The translations under genes were made by a program, and so were the position numbers. Below, piece after piece: positions 1-10,025 of a stretch of 64,000 bases of DNA; position 1 is the first letter of the stretch; each line of letters opens with the position of its first letter. Source of the DNA: Tragulus kanchil (lineage: Eukaryota; Chordata; Mammalia; Artiodactyla; Tragulidae); assembly GCA_022376925.1 (NCBI GenBank), contig JAIOJX010000027.1, positions 21,531,471 through 21,595,470 on the forward strand, written 5' to 3'. The notes under the pieces were generated by a model. It had not been told where the DNA came from, did not search any database, and worked only from the letters and a program-made list of their open reading frames with translations.

Positions 1-1388
1 ACTTAGTAGCCATGTGGCCTCAGGCAAGGTGTGGAACTTCCTTGCAATTCTGTTTGCCTGACGCACAGTGGACCTGGCAGCCCCACCCCAGCTGACCGGG
101 AGAGCCTGACAGGGAGACCAGGAGCATCCATGTGCGGACAAGGCACGAAGTGGAAGTGTAAGCCCCTTGTTCAAATAGAATTGAGAATTTTGAGGTTATG
201 ACAGTGGGACATTCAACTGAGGGTGGGCTGCTTCTCTGCACATAGAGCACCTGCCCGTGAGGCGGGCCCTGGAGGAGAGCTTTATCCGGAAGGGACAGGC
301 TTACAGAAACCACAGGGGCAGGGACTCTCCCAGAACTAACCAGGAGCAAAGACAACATGAAATTCTCCCTTGCAGACCCCCGCATCTGGTGGATATCTGA
401 TTAACAGTAGAGCCAAGGGTCCTGCTGCTGCAACCTGCCCAAGGTCTCCCAGGCAGGGATTCATCTGCCAAGAAAACAGAGTTTGGTGGATCTGAAAGAA
501 GCCTCCATTTATCTTGATTCACCGCTCGTCTCCATCAGGGGAGCTGTCTCCTGTCTACCAGGGCCCCCATTTCTCCTTCATCCCTTTGAAATAAAATTAG
601 AGGCAGCCGGCAAGAGCATTAAGCCCTTCCAAATTTCCGGCTCATCTGTCATGTCAGGCACAGAGTTTCCGGCCGCGGTGCCGGGGAGTAAAGGCCTCTG
701 CTGGAAGCAGCGCGGGGTGGCAGAGGCTGGGAACGAGCCCGGCTCAGGGCACGGGGCAGAAGGCAGGGAACTCTCCTCCACCAGGAGGTCAGGGCAGCGG
801 CATCAGAGATTCAGCTCAGCTGCAGGGCTTTGAACCCGGCCAGGCCACGTCAATCAGAAAAACAGTCCGATCTATGAGCAGGGACACGGAGACCCCGGGA
901 AGCCTCATGACTTTCCCATCAAAGAAGGAGCAATCCGTGTATATGCAAAACGCAGCGGATCTCCACGGCAGACCTGTCTCCTGGGCTCCTGGAGCTGGAA
1001 AGAGCCTGGGCTTTGGAGGCAGAGGTCCTGGGTTCAAATCCCAGTGCGCTCACTTAGTAGCCATGTGGCCTCAGGCAAGGTGTGGAACTTCCTTGCAATT
1101 CTGTTTGCCTGACGCACAGTGGACCTGGCAGCCCCACCCCAGCTGACCGGGAGAGCCTGACAGGGAGACCAGGAGCATCCATGTGCGGACAAGGCACGAA
1201 GTGGAAGTGTAAGCCCCTTGTTCAAATAGAATTGAGAATTTTGAGGTTATGACAGTGGGACATTCAACTGAGGGTGGGCTGCTTCTCTGCACATAGAGCA
1301 CCTGCCCGTGAGGCGGGCCCTGGAGGAGAGCTTTATCCGGAAGGGACAGGCTTACAGAAACCACAGGGGCAGGGACTCTCCCAGAACT
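1..1388. repeat. Tandem doublet 1, period 1051, cut by window start
   Basis: Bases 1-337 reappear at 1052-1388 without a difference I can see. The register is 1051, so copy 1 runs off the left edge of the window. The inner join is at about 338, where copy 1 breaks off after CAGAACT and new sequence begins. Copy 2 (338-1388) reads on into unique sequence. A MIR crosses 1052 intact, so 1052 itself is not a join. Bases 338-980 hold no repeat or gene I recognise. Most likely an untrimmed assembly overlap; a real tandem duplication is the alternative. Confidence 0.9.
985..1096 (+). mobile_element. MIR SINE fragment
   Basis: It has the MIR core order: a 'gagcctgggctttggaggca' type start, GGTTCAAATCCCAG (B-box like), then CACTTAGTAGCCATGTGGCC and TCAGGCAAG. 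An old mammalian SINE, diverged. Its right part is also at bases 1-45 through the 1051-base doublet. Confidence 0.75.
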
Positions 1389-1678
1389 GCAACCCGTGTG
1401 AGCGGCGGGAGAGAGTCAGCACTGTCACCCCGCTGGGGGAGGAGGCCTGAGGACAGGGGAAGAGGCTGGATACAGCACCCAGCTGTGACCCGGGAGGGGG
1501 TGGGGGTCACCCCTCCACCCTCTCACCCTGCCTCACAGCCCTGCCCTGGGCACCACCTGCCCAGCAGCCCTGGTCAAGTGAGTCCATGTGGTCCATGTAG
1601 ATGTGTCTCCCAGACGCAGAGCAGACGGGGAAAGATGGAGCGTGAACCCAGAGACTGAGCATCTCTCCGCATCCGAGA
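1389..1678. other. Single-copy GC-rich spacer
   Basis: No repeat family, splice-flanked exon or RNA gene seen. GC-rich with C runs. Confidence 0.5.
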
Positions 1679-2186
1679 GGGGCTTCCCCGGTGGCTCAGT
1701 GGTAAAGAATCCACCTGCCAGGGCAAGAGACGCAGGAGGCACGGGTTCAATCCCTGAGCTGGGAAGATCCCCTGGAGGGGGGCATAGCAACCCACTCCAG
1801 TATTCTTTTCTTTATTATTTTGGCCTCCTCTATTGGTTCTTTATTTATTTTCATCCATCTTTATTCTTTGGCCCATGTGGGCCTCCCACCACAGTGGCCT
1901 GTCTTGTGGAGCACTGGTGTTTGGCGCATGCGCTCCAGAGCGCTGGCTTGTCATTGGACACACCGGTCCAGCCGTTCTGCAGCATGTGGGATCTTCCCGG
2001 GCCAGGGATCAAACCGGTGCCCCTTGCACTGCAAGGCGGACTCTTTACCCACTGGACCACCCGGGAAGCCCCTACTCCAGTACTCTTGCCTGAAGAATCC
2101 ACGGGCAGAGGAGCCTGGCGGGCTACAGTCCATGGGGTCACAGAGGGTCAGACACGACTGAGTGACGGAGCATGTGCACACGCAGC
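1679..2186 (+). mobile_element. Bov-tA SINE split by a later SINE
   Basis: The left part (1679-1807) begins with GGGGCTTCCCCGGTGGCTCAG and runs to CCCACTCCAGTATTCTT. The right part (2088-2186) resumes with GCCTGAAGAATCCACGGGCA and ends in the Bov-A tail with CAGACACGACTGAGTGACGG. Between them lies another SINE (1808-2073), flanked by a 14-base target-site duplication (1794-1807 and 2074-2087, one mismatch). Bov-tA is ruminant-specific and is the main taxonomic clue here. Confidence 0.9.
1808..2073 (-). mobile_element. CHR-2-like SINE, variant body, inside Bov-tA
   Basis: Minus orientation: it ends at the right with CTGGACCACCCGGGAAGCCCC, the reverse of a tRNA-SINE head, and begins with a T-rich tail. 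The body differs from ordinary CHR-2 and matches the element at 21995-22323, sharing GCGCATGCGCTCCAGAGC and a GATTGGACACA-like block (TCATTGGACACACC here). The target-site duplication is ACTCCAGTAYTCTT. Confidence 0.8.
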
Positions 2187-2190
2187 CTTG

Positions 2191-2452
2191 TGAGGCAGAG
2201 GGATGTCAGCAACCACGTAGGACAGAGGAGGCCCTTGGAAGAGCTGTTCTGCTTCCACGAGAGGCACCCCCACCCAGGGGCTCCTTTTGGATGCTCTTGT
2301 TTCCTCTGCAGCCAGGCACACAGCAGGTGCTCAGAGTGACCGGTTGTTGAATAAATCTGATTGCAAGCCGGAGTCGCTCCGTTACAGCCAGTCCCGGGGC
2401 TGCTGCTGAACCGCGGCTTCCCTGGGAAGCCAGGGCGGGGGCAGGAGGGAGG
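2191..2452. other. Single-copy spacer with an L2-like 3' end
   Basis: Bases about 2310-2353 (GCCAGGCACACAGCAGGTGC ... GTTGTTGAATAAAT) resemble the 3' end of L2, plus strand. The rest is unassigned. Confidence 0.5.
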
Positions 2453-2974
2453 CACGGAGCAGGTAGGTCCACCCCGGCAAGGCTCCCCAAGCCCGCCAGG
2501 CAGAGGCTGCAGCCCTCGGGACACAGCGACCAGACCCAGGAAGTGAAAGGGACTGGGGTCAAAGCAGAGGAAATAGGAGCTCAGAGCCGAAGAGGCCCTG
2601 TCTGGGCACAAACCAGGGGACGCAGGCTCCGCGACCCGGGATCTAGCCGCCACTCTTGTCACGCCCCATCCAGCCTTCCACAGGGAAACCCGCCACAAAG
2701 GGAGCAGATGCTCTCAGATCCAGGTAATCCTGCGTTCACACCCGCCAGCCCTGAGTGTCAGCCTGCCTGAGAAAGGCATCCTGTGAGCAGGGAGCTTTCT
2801 GCGCCTCCTGGCGGAGCCAGCCGCCAGCTGAGGGCCCTGCCTGGGCGGCCAGCAGCGTCTGGGGCCGTGCCCTCTTCCAAGAACGAAAGCGACCGGGCCT
2901 AGGTCCCGGACGCAGAGAGACCCCATCAGAGGCCTCCGCCTGGCTCGGCCGAGCTCCACGACTGGACCAGCTTT

Positions 2975-3174
2975 CTGTTGCGGTGGTGGTTCAGTTGCTA
3001 AGTCGTGTCTGACTATTTTGTGACCCCAGGCTGCTCTGCCCATAGGATATCCCAGGCAAGCATACTGGAGTGGGTAGCCATGCCCTCCTCCAGGGGATCT
3101 TCCTGACTTAGGGACTGAATGCTCATCCTCTGCAACTCAGCAGGCATTCTTTACCATTGAGCCACCTGGAAGCC
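2975..3174 (-). mobile_element. Bov-tA SINE (doublet 2, copy 1)
   Basis: Minus orientation: GCTAAGTCGTGTCTGACTAT near the left and GAGCCACCTGGAAGCCC at the right end. A 13-base target-site duplication, CTGGACCAGCTTT, lies at 2962-2974 and 3175-3187. Confidence 0.93.
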
Positions 3175-3257
3175 CTGGACCAGCTTTGGAAGGCCTGTTG
3201 TCTCCTCTACTGGTTGGTCAAGGTCATGCTGTAGGGTCTCAGCTCCCAGGGGATGCC

Positions 3258-3405
3258 TGGTTGGAAGAGGACGCCGAGCAGAGCACGGAGCACCTGGGGA
3301 CAGAGAACCTGGAATTCACACCAGTGGCCTCTGTGCTACAGCCCTGCCCGCCCGCTGGTGCGCTGGGGAAGGACCCTTCCCCCGTGGGCGTCCTCTGCAG
3401 TCACC
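3258..3405 (+). repeat. Unclassified segment with inverted homologue at about 9185-9370
   Basis: Bases 3306-3344 are an exact 39-base reverse complement of 9269-9307, and weaker similarity extends over about 150 bases on both sides. The segment recurs at 4365-4512 through doublet 2. I do not recognise the family. It could be an old interspersed repeat or a local inverted duplication. Confidence 0.75.
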
Positions 3406-4081
3406 CCCCCGGGAGGCCTGTGTGCACCGTGGAATCCAGCCTTTTCCTGGCTGAGAATGCTTCACCCCTCCATCTCCCCAAATTCTGCTTCTTGAGCTCT
3501 GGTCTGTTTCCCCAAGAAGCAGGCCCCCAGAGGATTTACAGAGCACCAGGTACCCCAGCCACGGAGCAGGTAGGTCCACCCCGGCAAGGCTCCCCAAGCC
3601 CGCCAGGCAGAGGCTGCAGCCCTCGGGACACAGCGACCAGACCCAGGAAGTGAAAGGGACTGGGGTCAAAGCAGAGGAAATAGGAGCTCAGAGCCGAAGA
3701 GGCCCTGTCTGGGCACAAACCAGGGGACGCAGGCTCCGCGACCCGGGATCTAGCCGCCACTCTTGTCACGCCCCATCCAGCCTTCCACAGGGAAACCCGC
3801 CACAAAGGGAGCAGATGCTCTCAGATCCAGGTAATCCTGCGTTCACACCCGCCAGCCCTGAGTGTCAGCCTGCCTGAGAAAGGCATCCTGTGAGCAGGGA
3901 GCTTTCTGCGCCTCCTGGCGGAGCCAGCCGCCAGCTGAGGGCCCTGCCTGGGCGGCCAGCAGCGTCTGGGGCCGTGCCCTCTTCCAAGAACGAAAGCGAC
4001 CGGGCCTAGGTCCCGGACGCAGAGAGACCCCATCAGAGGCCTCCGCCTGGCTCGGCCGAGCTCCACGACTGGACCAGCTTT

Positions 4082-4281
4082 CTGTTGCGGTGGTGGTTCA
4101 GTTGCTAAGTCGTGTCTGACTATTTTGTGACCCCAGGCTGCTCTGCCCATAGGATATCCCAGGCAAGCATACTGGAGTGGGTAGCCATGCCCTCCTCCAG
4201 GGGATCTTCCTGACTTAGGGACTGAATGCTCATCCTCTGCAACTCAGCAGGCATTCTTTACCATTGAGCCACCTGGAAGCC
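4082..4281 (-). mobile_element. Bov-tA SINE (doublet 2, copy 2)
   Basis: Same element as 2975-3174, shifted by 1107. Target-site duplications lie at 4069-4081 and 4282-4294. Confidence 0.93.
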
Positions 4282-4780
4282 CTGGACCAGCTTTGGAAGG
4301 CCTGTTGTCTCCTCTACTGGTTGGTCAAGGTCATGCTGTAGGGTCTCAGCTCCCAGGGGATGCCTGGTTGGAAGAGGACGCAGAGCAGAGCACGGAGCAC
4401 CTGGGGACAGAGAACCTGGAATTCACACCAGTGGCCTCTGTGCTACAGCCCTGCCCGCCCGCTGGTGCGCTGGGGAAGGACCCTTCCCCCGTGGGCGTCC
4501 TCTGCAGTCACCCCCCCGGGAGGCCTGTGTGCACCGTGGAATCCAGCCTTTTCCTGGCTGAGAATGCTTCACCCCTCCATCTCCCCAAATTCTGCTTCTT
4601 GAGCTCTGGTCTGTTTCCCCAAGAAGCAGGCCCCCAGAGGATTTACAGAGCACCAGGGACCCCAGCCGGCAACAGAGACATGACCCAGGGAAGGGCAGGC
4701 AGTGACAAAGGACTGCTACTAACCAGAGACCGAAGATAGCAGCTGAGCTTCATCTCCCAGGAAAAGGCCAAGAAATAACG

Positions 4781-4818
4781 CGGGCAGATTCTTTACCAGC
4801 TGAGCTACCAGGGGAGCC
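4781..4818 (-). mobile_element. tRNA-SINE head fragment
   Basis: GGCAGATTCTTTACCAGCTG followed by AGCTACCAGGGGAGCC is the 5' end of a Bov-tA/CHR SINE in minus orientation; the rest of the element is absent. The duplicate is at 5848-5885. Confidence 0.6.
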
Positions 4819-5446
4819 GCAGCCTCAGTGCAGGAGCTTCCCGTCCATCCACGCACGGGGAAGAACGTGCCGCCATGCTGTTCTGCGGAAAAGTGACTCA
4901 TGTCTAGTATGCGTCCACTCCATAGCACAGACCTCTCCAGGGAAGAGAAAGACATTCCCAGTAGAGAGGAAGTCTGTGCTGACTCTTTAGACCACAAAAG
5001 AGGGTAGGAAAGAGGGACCCCGGCATCCACAAAGGCCTCCCAGCCTATCGGGCTCTTGGTCACCTCCCTCTGCCCTGAGTTCCCAGTTCGCGAGTCTGCC
5101 AAGGACGCCGGCTGCCCGGGCGGCAGGATTTTGCTGCTGTGTTGTGAGTCCACCCCAGGCAGGGCACGTGAGCTTAGCGACTCCTGAGCTCTCCGCAGAT
5201 TCCGGCCAAGGACAGGACGCCTGCCAGGGGCCGCACAAGCCTGGTGATCGACGGAGGCCCTGGCCTCGGTGATCTGGCATTCCCGTTCTCAGAGCTGAGG
5301 AATCTGAGGCATTATTTCCCCAGAGAAGGAGATCCAGTCTCAGACCAGGGTGTTTTGAATCTTTTCCAAGAGGGCTTAGTTACAGATGGACCAAAATGAC
5401 TAGCTTTTAAAACAGTGCCGTGTCTCCGGCCTCGAGTAAGGGTTGG

Positions 5447-5664
5447 ACCGGTGTTTCTCCACAGTGCAGTGTTAACATTGTGGATCACGTTACTGCTTGG
5501 CTGGGGGACCCCCCTGTGCATCGCAGGGCGCTGAGCAGCTCCCCTGTCCTCCACCCTCTAGATGCCTGTAGCACACCCTTCCCTGTCCTGGCTTGCTTGC
5601 TTGCCAAGTCGTTCCAGTCGTGTCCAGCTCTTTGCAACCCCTGGACTGTAGCTCACGAGGCTCC
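5447..5664 (-). mobile_element. MER5A plus Bov-tA piece, cut at the doublet join
   Basis: The left part matches reversed MER5A (GTGTTTCTCCACAGTGCAGT through TAGATGCCTGTAGCAC). The Bov-tA that follows is broken at 5664, where doublet 3 copy 2 starts. The whole composite is at 6516-6974. Confidence 0.8.
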
Positions 5665-6515
5665 TCTGCTTCTTGAGCTCTGGTCTGTTTCCCAGAAGCA
5701 GGCCAAGATTTACAGAGCACCAGGGACCCCAGCCGGCAACAGAGACATGACCCAGGGAAGGGCAGGCAGTGACAAAGGACTGCTACTAACCAGAGACCGA
5801 AGATAGCAGCTGAGCTTCATCTCCCAGGAAAAGGCCAAGAAATAACGCGGGCAGATTCTTTACCAGCTGAGCTACCAGGGGAGCCGCAGCCTCAGTGCAG
5901 GAGCTTCCCGTCCATCCACGCACGGGGAAGAACGTGCCGCCATGCTGTTCTGCGGAAAAGTGACTCATGTCTAGTATGCGTCCACTCCATAGCACAGACC
6001 TCTCCAGGGAAGAGAAAGACATTCCCAGTAGAGAGGAAGTCTGTGCTGACTCTTTAGACCACAAAAGAGGGTAGGAAAGAGGGACCCCGGCATCCACAAA
6101 GGCCTCCCAGCCTATCGGGCTCTTGGTCACCTCCCTCTGCCCTGAGTTCCCAGTTCGCGAGTCTGCCAAGGACGCCGGCTGCCCGGGCGGCAGGATTTTG
6201 CTGCTGTGTTGTGAGTCCACCCCAGGCAGGGCACGTGAGCTTAGCGACTCCTGAGCTCTCCGCAGATTCCGGCCAAGGACAGGACGCCTGCCAGGGGCCG
6301 CACAAGCCTGGTGATCGACGGAGGCCCTGGCCTCGGTGATCTGGCATTCCCGTTCTCAGAGCTGAGGAATCTGAGGCATTATTTCCCCAGAGAAGGAGAT
6401 CCAGTCTCAGACCAGGGTGTTTTTGAATCTTTTCCAAGAGGGCTTAGTTACAGATGGACCAAAATGACTAGCTTTTAAAACAGTGCCGTGTCTCCGGCCT
6501 CGAGTAAGGGTTGGA

Positions 6516-6974
6516 CCGGTGTTTCTCCACAGTGCAGTGTTAACATTGTGGATCACGTTACTGCTTGGCTGGGGGACCCCCCTGTGCATCGCAGGGCGCT
6601 GAGCAGCTCCCCTGTCCTCCACCCTCTAGATGCCTGTAGCACACCCTTCCCTGTCCTGGCTTGCTTGCTTGCCAAGTCGTTCCAGTCGTGTCCAGCTCTT
6701 TGCAACCCCCTGGACTGTAGCTCACGAGGCTCCTCTGTCCATGGATTCTCCGGGCAAGGATACTGGAGCGGGGTTGCCATGCCCTCCTCCAGGTGATCTT
6801 CCCGACCTGGGGATCAAACCCGAGTCTCCTGCGTGTTCTGCATTGGTAGGCAGGTTCTTCACCACGAGGGCCATCTGAGAAGCCCCCCCGCTCCCCCCAC
6901 AACAACCTAAACGTCTCCAGACGTTGCCAAGCTTCCCCTCAGGGACAAAATTGCCCTCAGGTGAGAACCGCTGG
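6516..6974 (-). mobile_element. MER5A (hAT-Charlie) split by a Bov-tA SINE
   Basis: The MER5A left part is 6516-6645. The Bov-tA in minus orientation is about 6655-6889 (CAAGTCGTTCCAGTCGTGTC ... GGCCATCTGAGAAGCCC). The MER5A right part is about 6890-6974 (ACGTCTCCAGACGTTGCCAA ... GAGAACCGCTGG). The order and orientation of the two MER5A halves show one old DNA-transposon copy opened by a ruminant SINE. Confidence 0.85.
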
Positions 6975-7510
6975 ATTTGAGTGATGCTGAAGCAGCCTAT
7001 TTGCAGTGTTTTCTCAGTTCAGAATCTGTTTGATGTTTTCTCCTCCAGTTCAGTTACAACTGTGATTGCTTTTCATCTTCCGGACACCCTGAACACGCAT
7101 TTGCCTTGCGCTCTGGTTACTGGAAACCTTAGAACCAGACGCACTTCAGCATATGCTCCCCCAGGACTCGCCTCTGGAGGCTTCTTTCTGTACCATTCTG
7201 CATCCTCTCTTTTTCCACCCAAGCGTTCCATTTACATCGGCCTTGTTATATTTTATGCATTTTGTTGGGTCGGCTTTAATTCTTTTCTAGAGGAACAGAA
7301 GATTTAGAGAGCAAAATAAATAACTGCTGTCCAGGTAAATATCCACAGGGAGGATGTCGTAAGAAAGTAGATATTCACCTGGAGGGGCATAGGATGGCCA
7401 CCCGCCCAGGGCTGTAGCACCAGGTGCGTCCACGCCAGTGCCGGGGCCAGACAGCGTGTAGGGAGGCGGGGGTCTCCCGGGTGACCTTCTTGGAGGGACA
7501 AATTGGCAGA
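6975..7510. other. Non-repeat stretch inside doublet 4
   Basis: Moderately AT-rich and T-rich (7000-7310), then GC-rich. It gives a 108-codon open frame (6981-7307) with no recognisable domain and no splice context, so I do not call it a gene. The duplicate is 8072-8609. Confidence 0.5.
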
Positions 7511-7612
7511 TCCGGACCGGTGTTTTGAATCTTTCCCAAAGAGGGCTTATTTGGACCAAAATGACTAGCTTTTAAAACAGTGCCGTGTCTCCGGCCTCGA
7601 GTAAGGGTTGGA

Positions 7613-8071
7613 CCGGTGTTTCTCCACAGTGCAGTGTTAACATTGTGGATCACGTTACTGCTTGGCTGGGGGACCCCCCTGTGCATCGCAGGGCGCTGAG
7701 CAGCTCCCCTGTCCTCCACCCTCTAGATGCCTGTAGCACACCCTTCCCTGTCCTGGCTTGCTTGCTTGCCAAGTCGTTCCAGTCGTGTCCAGCTCTTTGC
7801 AACCCCCTGGACTGTAGCTCACGAGGCTCCTCTGTCCATGGATTCTCCGGGCAAGGATACTGGAGCGGGGTTGCCATGCCCTCCTCCAGGTGATCTTCCC
7901 GACCTGGGGATCAAACCCGAGTCTCCTGCGTGTTCTGCATTGGTAGGCAGGTTCTTCACCACGAGGGCCATCTGAGAAGCCCCCCCGCTCCCCCCACAAC
8001 AACCTAAACGTCTCCAGACGTTGCCAAGCTTCCCCTCAGGGACAAAATTGCCCTCAGGTGAGAACCGCTGG
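7613..8071 (-). mobile_element. MER5A split by Bov-tA (doublet 4, copy 2)
   Basis: Same composite as 6516-6974, shifted by 1097. MER5A parts are 7613-7742 and 7987-8071; the Bov-tA is about 7752-7986. Confidence 0.85.
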
Positions 8072-8689
8072 ATTTGAGTGATGCTGAAGCAGCCTATTTG
8101 CAGTGTTTTCTCAGTTCAGAATCTGTTTGATGTTTTCTCCTCCAGTTCAGTTACAACTGTGATTGCTTTTCATCTTCCGGACACCCTGAACACGCATTTG
8201 CCTTGCGCTCTGGTTACTGGAAACCTTAGAACCAGACGCACTTCAGCATATGCTCCCCCAGGACTCGCCTCTGGAGGCTTCTTTCTGTACCATTCTGCAT
8301 CCTCTCTTTTTCCACCCAAGCGTTCCATTTACATCGGCCTTGTTATATTTTATGCATTTTGTTGGGTCGGCTTTAATTCTTTTCTAGAGGAACAGAAGAT
8401 TTAGAGAGCAAAATAAATAACTGCTGTCCAGGTAAATATCCACAGGGAGGATGTCGTAAGAAAGTAGATATTCACCTGGAGGGGCATAGGATGGCCACCC
8501 GCCCAGGGCTGTAGCACCAGGTGCGTCCACGCCAGTGCCGGGGCCAGACAGCGTGTAGGGGAGGCGGGGGGTCTCCCGGGTGACCTTCTTGGAGGGACAA
8601 ATTGGCAGAGGCTGGGGAGGTCAAAATCTCTCCCCAGGAAAAAGGTCTGTGAACCAGACAGAGCTGTTGGGGACGTGAAAAGAATGAGA

Positions 8690-8942
8690 GGGACTTCCCA
8701 GGTGGTTCAGTGGCTAAGATTCCATGCTCTCATTGCAGAGTGCCCAGGTTTGATCCCCGGCCAGGGAATCAGATTCCACAACACAACCGCAGGCATGTGG
8801 CAGCCTAGACCCGGCACATCGCTGAGTCAACGGACATGAGTGTGAGCAGGCACCAGGAGATGGTGAAGGACAGGGAAGCCTGGCGGGCTGCAGTCCATAG
8901 GGTCGCAAAGAGTCAGACATAACTAAGCGACTGAAGTGAACA
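8690..8942 (+). mobile_element. Bov-tA-type SINE with Bov-A tail
   Basis: The head is GGGACTTCCCAGGTGGTTCA. Near 8790-8820 it passes into the Bov-A unit (TGAGTCAACGGACATGAGTG, GAAGGACAGGGAAGCCTGGC, GTCGCAAAGAGTCAGACATA, ACTAAGCGACTGAA). Followed by a T run. Confidence 0.85.
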
Positions 8943-9184
8943 GCCAAATTTTTTTTCTTAAAGAGGAAATAAAAAAGAAAGAATGACTAGAGATTTCAGA
9001 GCACCACAGTGATTCCAGGGAGAGAGGAAGCAACATCTCGGAGCAGAGGGAGGGGACAGGGGGTGGGTGACTGAGAGGTCAGCCAGGAGGCTGATCGGGA
9101 CCCAGGCGGCTCTGAGGAGCCCCTGGGTGGTGAGGGCACTGGGCCTGGGGAGCAACAAGGACAAAGAGACAAGGGGAAAAAAGC

Positions 9185-9370
9185 CAGGACCCGCCCAGTG
9201 ACTGCTGTTTGCCGAGGACTCCCCCGGGGAAGGGCCCACCTCCAGCCCGCCGGCGGGCGGGGGGGGGGGGGCTGTAGCACAGAGGCCACTGGTGTGAATT
9301 CCAGGTTCCCTGCCCCCAGGCGCTCCGCGCTCCGCTCTGGGTCCCCTTCCGACCAAGCGGATCAATACCA
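9185..9370 (-). repeat. Inverted homologue of the 3258-3405 segment
   Basis: Bases 9269-9307 are the exact reverse complement of 3306-3344. Flanking similarity continues outward (for example the reverse complement of CCCTTCCCCGGGGGAGTCCT-type sequence), with an expanded G13 run where the other copy has a short GC-rich stretch. Family unknown. Confidence 0.72.
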
Positions 9371-9939
9371 GCCATCAGGACCAGACGGAGAACAAGCTTA
9401 GCCGCCTGTACGGAACACCCTGAAAACCCAGCAGAGCAGGGCTGCCCGGGTGACTTACTGCTTATTAATAATATAAGTATGTAAATCTTACGAGGGCCAT
9501 ATTGATCCCAACATGCGAACCATCCATCATGAAGATGAGGAACAGGGCGTTCTAAATATCAAACGATAAGTCTGCAGTCGGAGACTTCACAATACAGGTG
9601 GGCTAAGGCCAGGATGGGCCCCGTGGTGATTTTACTAATGATAGCAACTCCCAGAGTCCCGCCCAGTGCTTGGGGGTCAGGAGAGGGAAGTAGGGGGTCC
9701 CCAAGAGGGAAGGGAGGTGTGTCAGTACGTGCACAGGGATCCTGGAGTGAAATCCTCCCCTTTCTTCCTTCCCTGTGAGTAGGAAGAGATCCCGAAATCT
9801 CGTCCGCCCACGTGGGAGGTGGTCCCCATCTCCACTTACCCGAGGCAGCAAGAGCTCAGAGGGCAAGAACGCGGCTTGAATCAGGCTCCCCTAGAGTGCA
9901 GTCCTACGCCCCCTGGATTTGCAAACCTCTGAAGCGGAA

Positions 9940-10025
9940 CTGCTGTAAGCCTCAGTTGACTCGTCTGTAAAATGGGAATATTGATACCAACATGCAAGGC
10001 TGTTGTGAGGACTAAACAGGATGGT
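9940..10025 (+). mobile_element. MIR fragment
   Basis: CCTCAGTTGACTCGTCTGTA, AAATGGGAATATTGATACCA and GGCTGTTGTGAGGACTAAAC follow the second half of MIR in order. Confidence 0.8.

Larger units (their letters stand above)
2453..4666. repeat. Tandem doublet 2, unit 1107
   Basis: Copy 1 is 2453-3559 and copy 2 is 3560-4666. By eye they differ only at 3275 (C) versus 4382 (A), and at 3551 (T) versus 4658 (G). The unit includes a complete Bov-tA SINE with both target-site duplications, so the doubling came after that insertion and is not a SINE-mediated event. The outer flanks are unrelated to each other. Confidence 0.95.
4591..6737. repeat. Tandem doublet 3, unit about 1070
   Basis: Copy 1 is 4591-5664 and copy 2 is 5665-6737. 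The start of copy 2 is noisy: the runs in TTTCCCCAAGAAGCAGGCCCCC (4613 onward) are shortened at 5687 onward and a GAGG is lost, so the register falls from 1074 to 1067 within 50 bases. Bases 4591-4666 also lie in doublet 2 and so occur three times (3484-3559, 4591-4666, 5665-5733). Confidence 0.93.
6404..8609. repeat. Tandem doublet 4, unit about 1100
   Basis: Copy 1 is 6404-7510 and copy 2 is 7511-8609. Errors sit at the join. Near the end of copy 1, G runs are one shorter than in copy 2 (about 7460-7473 versus 8557-8571). At the start of copy 2, CTTAGTTACAGATGGACC (6443 onward) has become CTTATTTGGACC. Bases 6404-6737 also belong to doublet 3, giving three copies of that piece (about 5336-5664, 6404-6737, 7511-7834). 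Confidence 0.93.
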
